The translations under genes and the position numbers were made by a program. Shown here piece after piece: positions 60,406 to 64,000 of a DNA stretch of 64,000 nt. The DNA lies in assembly GCF_905220415.1 (NCBI RefSeq), contig NC_059556.1, positions 7,638,501 through 7,702,500 of the forward strand. The letters are read 5' to 3'. Source of the DNA: Colias croceus. Taxonomy: Eukaryota > Arthropoda > Insecta > Lepidoptera > Pieridae. The stretch's first letter is position 1, and every line of letters starts with the position of its first letter. Below the pieces are notes generated by a model. It saw only the letters and a list, made by a program, of their open reading frames with translations, had not been told where the DNA came from and searched no databases.

Positions 60406-63254
60406 ATAATAAAAAAAAAAACGTTCCAACAATTATATCAATCAGATTATAACAATTGCTACCTACTAACATAGAAATATTAAATGTATATAGATACGTT
60501 TTCTTCAAACGGTCATAGGATATCTAGTATCTTTAACTCCCCAGTACCCTAACTGACGGCACGTTATTGCCACTAACCGTTTAACGTTCAAATTTTAACG
60601 CTTACACGTGATCCGCATCAGGTACGGTTTATGGAATCGTAAAGGCTTTTCCTAAACTATAATCTGTGTTGGATGTTTGTTAACAGTTTTCATTTGATGT
60701 CCGGCTATTCATTTTAGTAAATAATATTGCATTAAGACATAGTCCAGGGGCTGGTCTGGTCTTCAAATTGTCAAACCCAATACTCAAAACAAATTAAAAA
60801 GTCGCAGTATTCTATGAAACCTAAACAAATACCGCCTCAGGCTGTTACTGTCACAGACGAGAAAAATAAACGAGGATATCGCTCAATTACAATTTGGCCT
60901 TTGGATATGGAAACAAACAGCGAATCAATTTCACGCTCGGAACGAATTTGTTTGAAAATTGTTATTATTATATTAAAGGGACGTTTTGTATTTATCTGAA
61001 GTTGACAAATAATGCGTGATACGTAATTGGTCCATTCTTGGATGTTCGTTCCAATGGATATGAACAAACATTCTATTCATAAGTTATTGGTAGTTTAAGT
61101 AATCAATACTCATATTTTCTTCCTATATAAGCTGGCTTAAATCTGAGAACGAACTGTAAAATCTTTGTATTATAAAAACACAAAAATTAATCAGATATAT
61201 ACACTACGACAAAATACAAAGCAATATTGCCTTTTATCTTGTGTATATTGTATTGCATTTCTAAACAAGTAGACTTGAATTATTACATTATTCTAGAGCT
61301 AACACACGTAATGTATGCTAACTGCACACCCTTGTACTGTACCTTGTATTGGATAATAGAATTAGCGTACCGTCTTACAGTTGCACTACACTTAAGAATA
61401 CCTTTGATCTGTTATGCGAAGACTGGAAGTTACGTACGATGGGATTATGTATGGAAATGTCTTTGTTATTCCTTTATGGCCATAGAAAATTAAGAATATT
61501 TGGCAATGGCAATTCTTTAGTTTTAAGGAAGAAGAGTTTGAGTAAACTTTTTTTATATTATTAAAAAATATGTATAAATATGCTACGAAATTATGTTTTC
61601 GTAGCATTTCGTAGGGTTTCGTAACTTAAGACAACAAAGCTATTATAAGATGTAGGTAGTTATTTCTAATCGCAATTTTTTAGAATTAAATACCTATCTC
61701 ATCTAATATGATTGTCATAAGTATTATTATTTTCAATACTAAATATTAATTTTATTCCATCAATCTGGAATTGATAAAAATCGATCATTCACAAAGCCTG
61801 CCGTTACTAATAGTCTTCACCATCATTTATTACGCGAAACAACCATCTCAATTCATGTACATATTTCTTTGCCTAATGTTTTATTCAATGGGCGCCAGTA
61901 AATAAGTTTAGTTCGGACAAAACGCTCCCAAGTGACACAGATACAAAAATTTTACCAATTTCACATGGAACTCTAAAAACCCAACAGAGCGAAAAGCAAC
62001 TCTATATCAAGGTAGTACGGTTGCGGTTTGCTTTTGACAAGATAAGTTCACAGTAAAGTTAAACATGTATTGGTATTCTTTTCCGAGGATAACCGGTGAT
62101 TCGTCAAAGTCTAGTATATTTATCGTTTTAGTTGAATTTTATCGAACTAATAGGTTTGGAGATAAATTTACGATTGGCAACGAATGGAAAGGGTTTTATT
62201 GTACTGCTTACGTGTGCTTATTGAGAAAGAGTTGTACATTTTCCTATATCGTTTTGTGTTATCAGTTATCTTAATATAGCGCTAAAGAAATTGGTCAGTA
62301 ACTAATTTAATAATGTTAAATTCTTCTATTTAAAAGCTTTTTATTAAATGAAATATTTAACATGAAATAATATTAACAAAACTTAGATATATTTCACAAT
62401 GTAAATATCTGGATAACTTCACTTTTCCCGCGTAAGTATTTCTTTTATTTTTATTTTAACCCGTTAGTTGCGGAGGACGGTTTAATTTGGCCTGAATTAT
62501 TTCATTAAGTCTGTCCGCAAAAGAAACTACAGTTAACTACAGAAAAATTCTAAAAATGTGGTCATTCCTTTATAGAGCAGGCGAGTATTTTTTTAAATGT
62601 TTTAATAATGTAAATGAACTTAGGATTCATTTTTAAATAATTGATAGATCAGGGGAAATAAATGTAGAGAGCTGATAAAACATAATGAAAATCAAATTAT
62701 ACACACATTATCTAATTTACGCAATGAATAAATCGCGAACGAAGCCACGAGCACAACTTAGTTTCACATAAACCTTACCTCATTACTATGTAACTACACA
62801 ATAAAGATACAAATGCAATAAACGGTACAATGTAAACAAAATAAGCTTCAAAAACAGTAACTTCCTAAAATGCAAAGTTTCGTGTCATCAACAAATTCCT
62901 AACATTAGTACTAAAATAGTACATCCATTGTGCTTTTATCGCGGGCAAAGTGATCGCCAGACTGTGAAATGTCCTGGTATTTATCAACGTGTGTACAATA
63001 CCGGGAATTTTAAATAAATCAGTTTTGCGAGTTTTCCGCTGACGCGAGTTGTGTTCTTAGGTAGAGGGTTCATGTGTGCGAGATGTAAGTGTACTGACTC
63101 GTATAGTGTTAAACGAGTACCTATAGTAGGAATGTTTAGTACTAGATTTGTTTGTGTACCTATTTTACGAAGGCTTGCAAAATAATACAAATTGCATTCA
63201 TAGTGAACCATTTTAAGTACTTACAACAAGATGACCGGTAAATTTACAAATCAA
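60406..63254. other. AT-rich flank, nothing recognised
   Basis: Several open frames of 60-90 residues occur on both strands, but none has a recognisable domain, splice context or composition unlike the surroundings. A short palindrome CTACGAAATTATGTTTTCGT begins near 61582. Confidence 0.45.
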
Positions 63255-63447
63255 TACTAATATTATAAAGCTGAAGAGCTTGTTTGTTTGTTTGAACGCG
63301 CTAATCTCGGGAACTACTGGTCCGATTTGAAAAATTCTTTCGGTGTTAGATAGCTCATTTATCGAGTAAGGCTATAGGCTATATACCATCACGCTACGAC
63401 CAACAGTAGTGGAGCCACGGGGGTGAAACCGCGCGGAGCAGCTAGTG
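63255..63447 (+). repeat. Dispersed repeat family R1
   Basis: ACTAATATTATAAAGCTGAA to CGCGCGGAGCAGCTAGTGTT. Confidence 0.78.
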
Positions 63448-64000
63448 TTAATATAAATAGTAAGTAAGTAGATACATAGGCTAATTTATTTAAATAAACT
63501 GCGAAGGAACATGTACTTACTCATACTTATGTCCTTACATTGTAAGTAATAGTGTGTTAGATTTTACTTTATACAGTAGATGTAGATACACATTTAAAAT
63601 TTAATCGTTTAATTTGTTTAGAAATTATAGAGCCTCCGTTCCCCAAAAGTCACCGTAGTTCCAAAATGTGGAACGTATAAAATAACAGTCAACACGAACG
63701 CAATAATAAGGCCAAGAAACAATAAAATCTTAGGCGTGAAGCAATAAGAAAGACGATATTAATTACCATTAAGGACCAATTCTATTTTGCAAATTTATAC
63801 AACTTTATTCTTCCAGGAGTAAAGATAATTTTCGCCTGGCAAATGTGAATGTTATTTTTGCACGATTGAGCTATCTCCCATACTAAGGGACGGAAGAATG
63901 CCCAAATATATGGTGTTTTAGGTAATTAAATGTCACATAGATCTGAGATTAATGATGTGTTACGACACACGACACTACCTTTATATCTTCCGTGTTATAT
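63448..64000. other. End of window, nothing recognised
   Basis: AT-rich sequence without a supported feature. Confidence 0.4.

Noticed and set aside
60814..62274. Several 60-90-residue frames in the right flank
   Set aside because: No domains, no consistent coding composition and no splice-linked partners.

Overview
The window is eukaryotic, insect nuclear DNA, almost certainly from a butterfly or moth. It is AT-rich, has small introns with GT-AG borders, and is full of dispersed repeats typical of Lepidoptera (short repeats ending in a GCGGGCGGAAGCTAGT-like terminus, tRNA-like SINEs, MITEs). Its only host genes form a head-to-tail tandem array of chemosensory gustatory receptor (GR) genes, all on the + strand, from about 5.9 kb to 55.1 kb. 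I see 12 loci, labelled A to L here. The architecture is the same throughout: a long exon 1 of about 660-680 bp, exon 2 of 78-81 bp, exon 3 of 148 bp (151 in E), and a last exon of about 164 bp. Intron phases are 0, 0 and 1. Intact genes encode about 347-353 residues and end in a TM7 motif of the form TYhhhhhSF, a variant of the insect GR signature TYhhhhhQF.

Layout. 1-5.9 kb: repeats, no gene. 5975-8434: gene A. 8641-13627: Ty3/Gypsy LTR retrotransposon on the - strand with two identical 360-bp LTRs. 13933-17288: gene B. 19038-23496: locus C, whose exon 1 is split by a 2.15-kb TA-flanked DNA element. 24786-27749: gene D. 29046-31221: gene E. 32221-33105: pseudogene F. 33876-35392: gene G, followed at 36196-36359 by an extra intact copy of the last exon (4b). 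38162-39946: gene H. 40458-42139: gene I. 42367-43026: locus J (exon 1 intact, rest decayed). 44449-45782: gene K. 46052-55123: locus L, with a full-length DIRS-type tyrosine-recombinase retrotransposon in intron 2 and a 2-kb foldback element inside exon 3. 55.1-64 kb: repeats, no gene seen.

Three receptor subfamilies are present: A-H, I/K and J/L. The alternating order I-J-K-L and their matching flanks indicate duplication of a two-gene block. Within A-H (best in B, C, D, E, G and 4b) the last exon is nearly identical at the DNA level while exon 1 has diverged, which points to gene conversion or very recent exchange. Most A-H loci carry a shared motif, TTGATCATTGCCACGA-like, about 50-85 bp before the start codon, a candidate common promoter element. 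The receptors presumably act as ligand-gated channels in taste neurons. Their ligands cannot be read from sequence.

The least ordinary objects are the two insertions that break receptor exons exactly (C by a pogo/Tc1-like TA-inserting element, L by a foldback element made of 120-bp units), the spare terminal exon 4b, the orphan first exon J, and the upstream motif.
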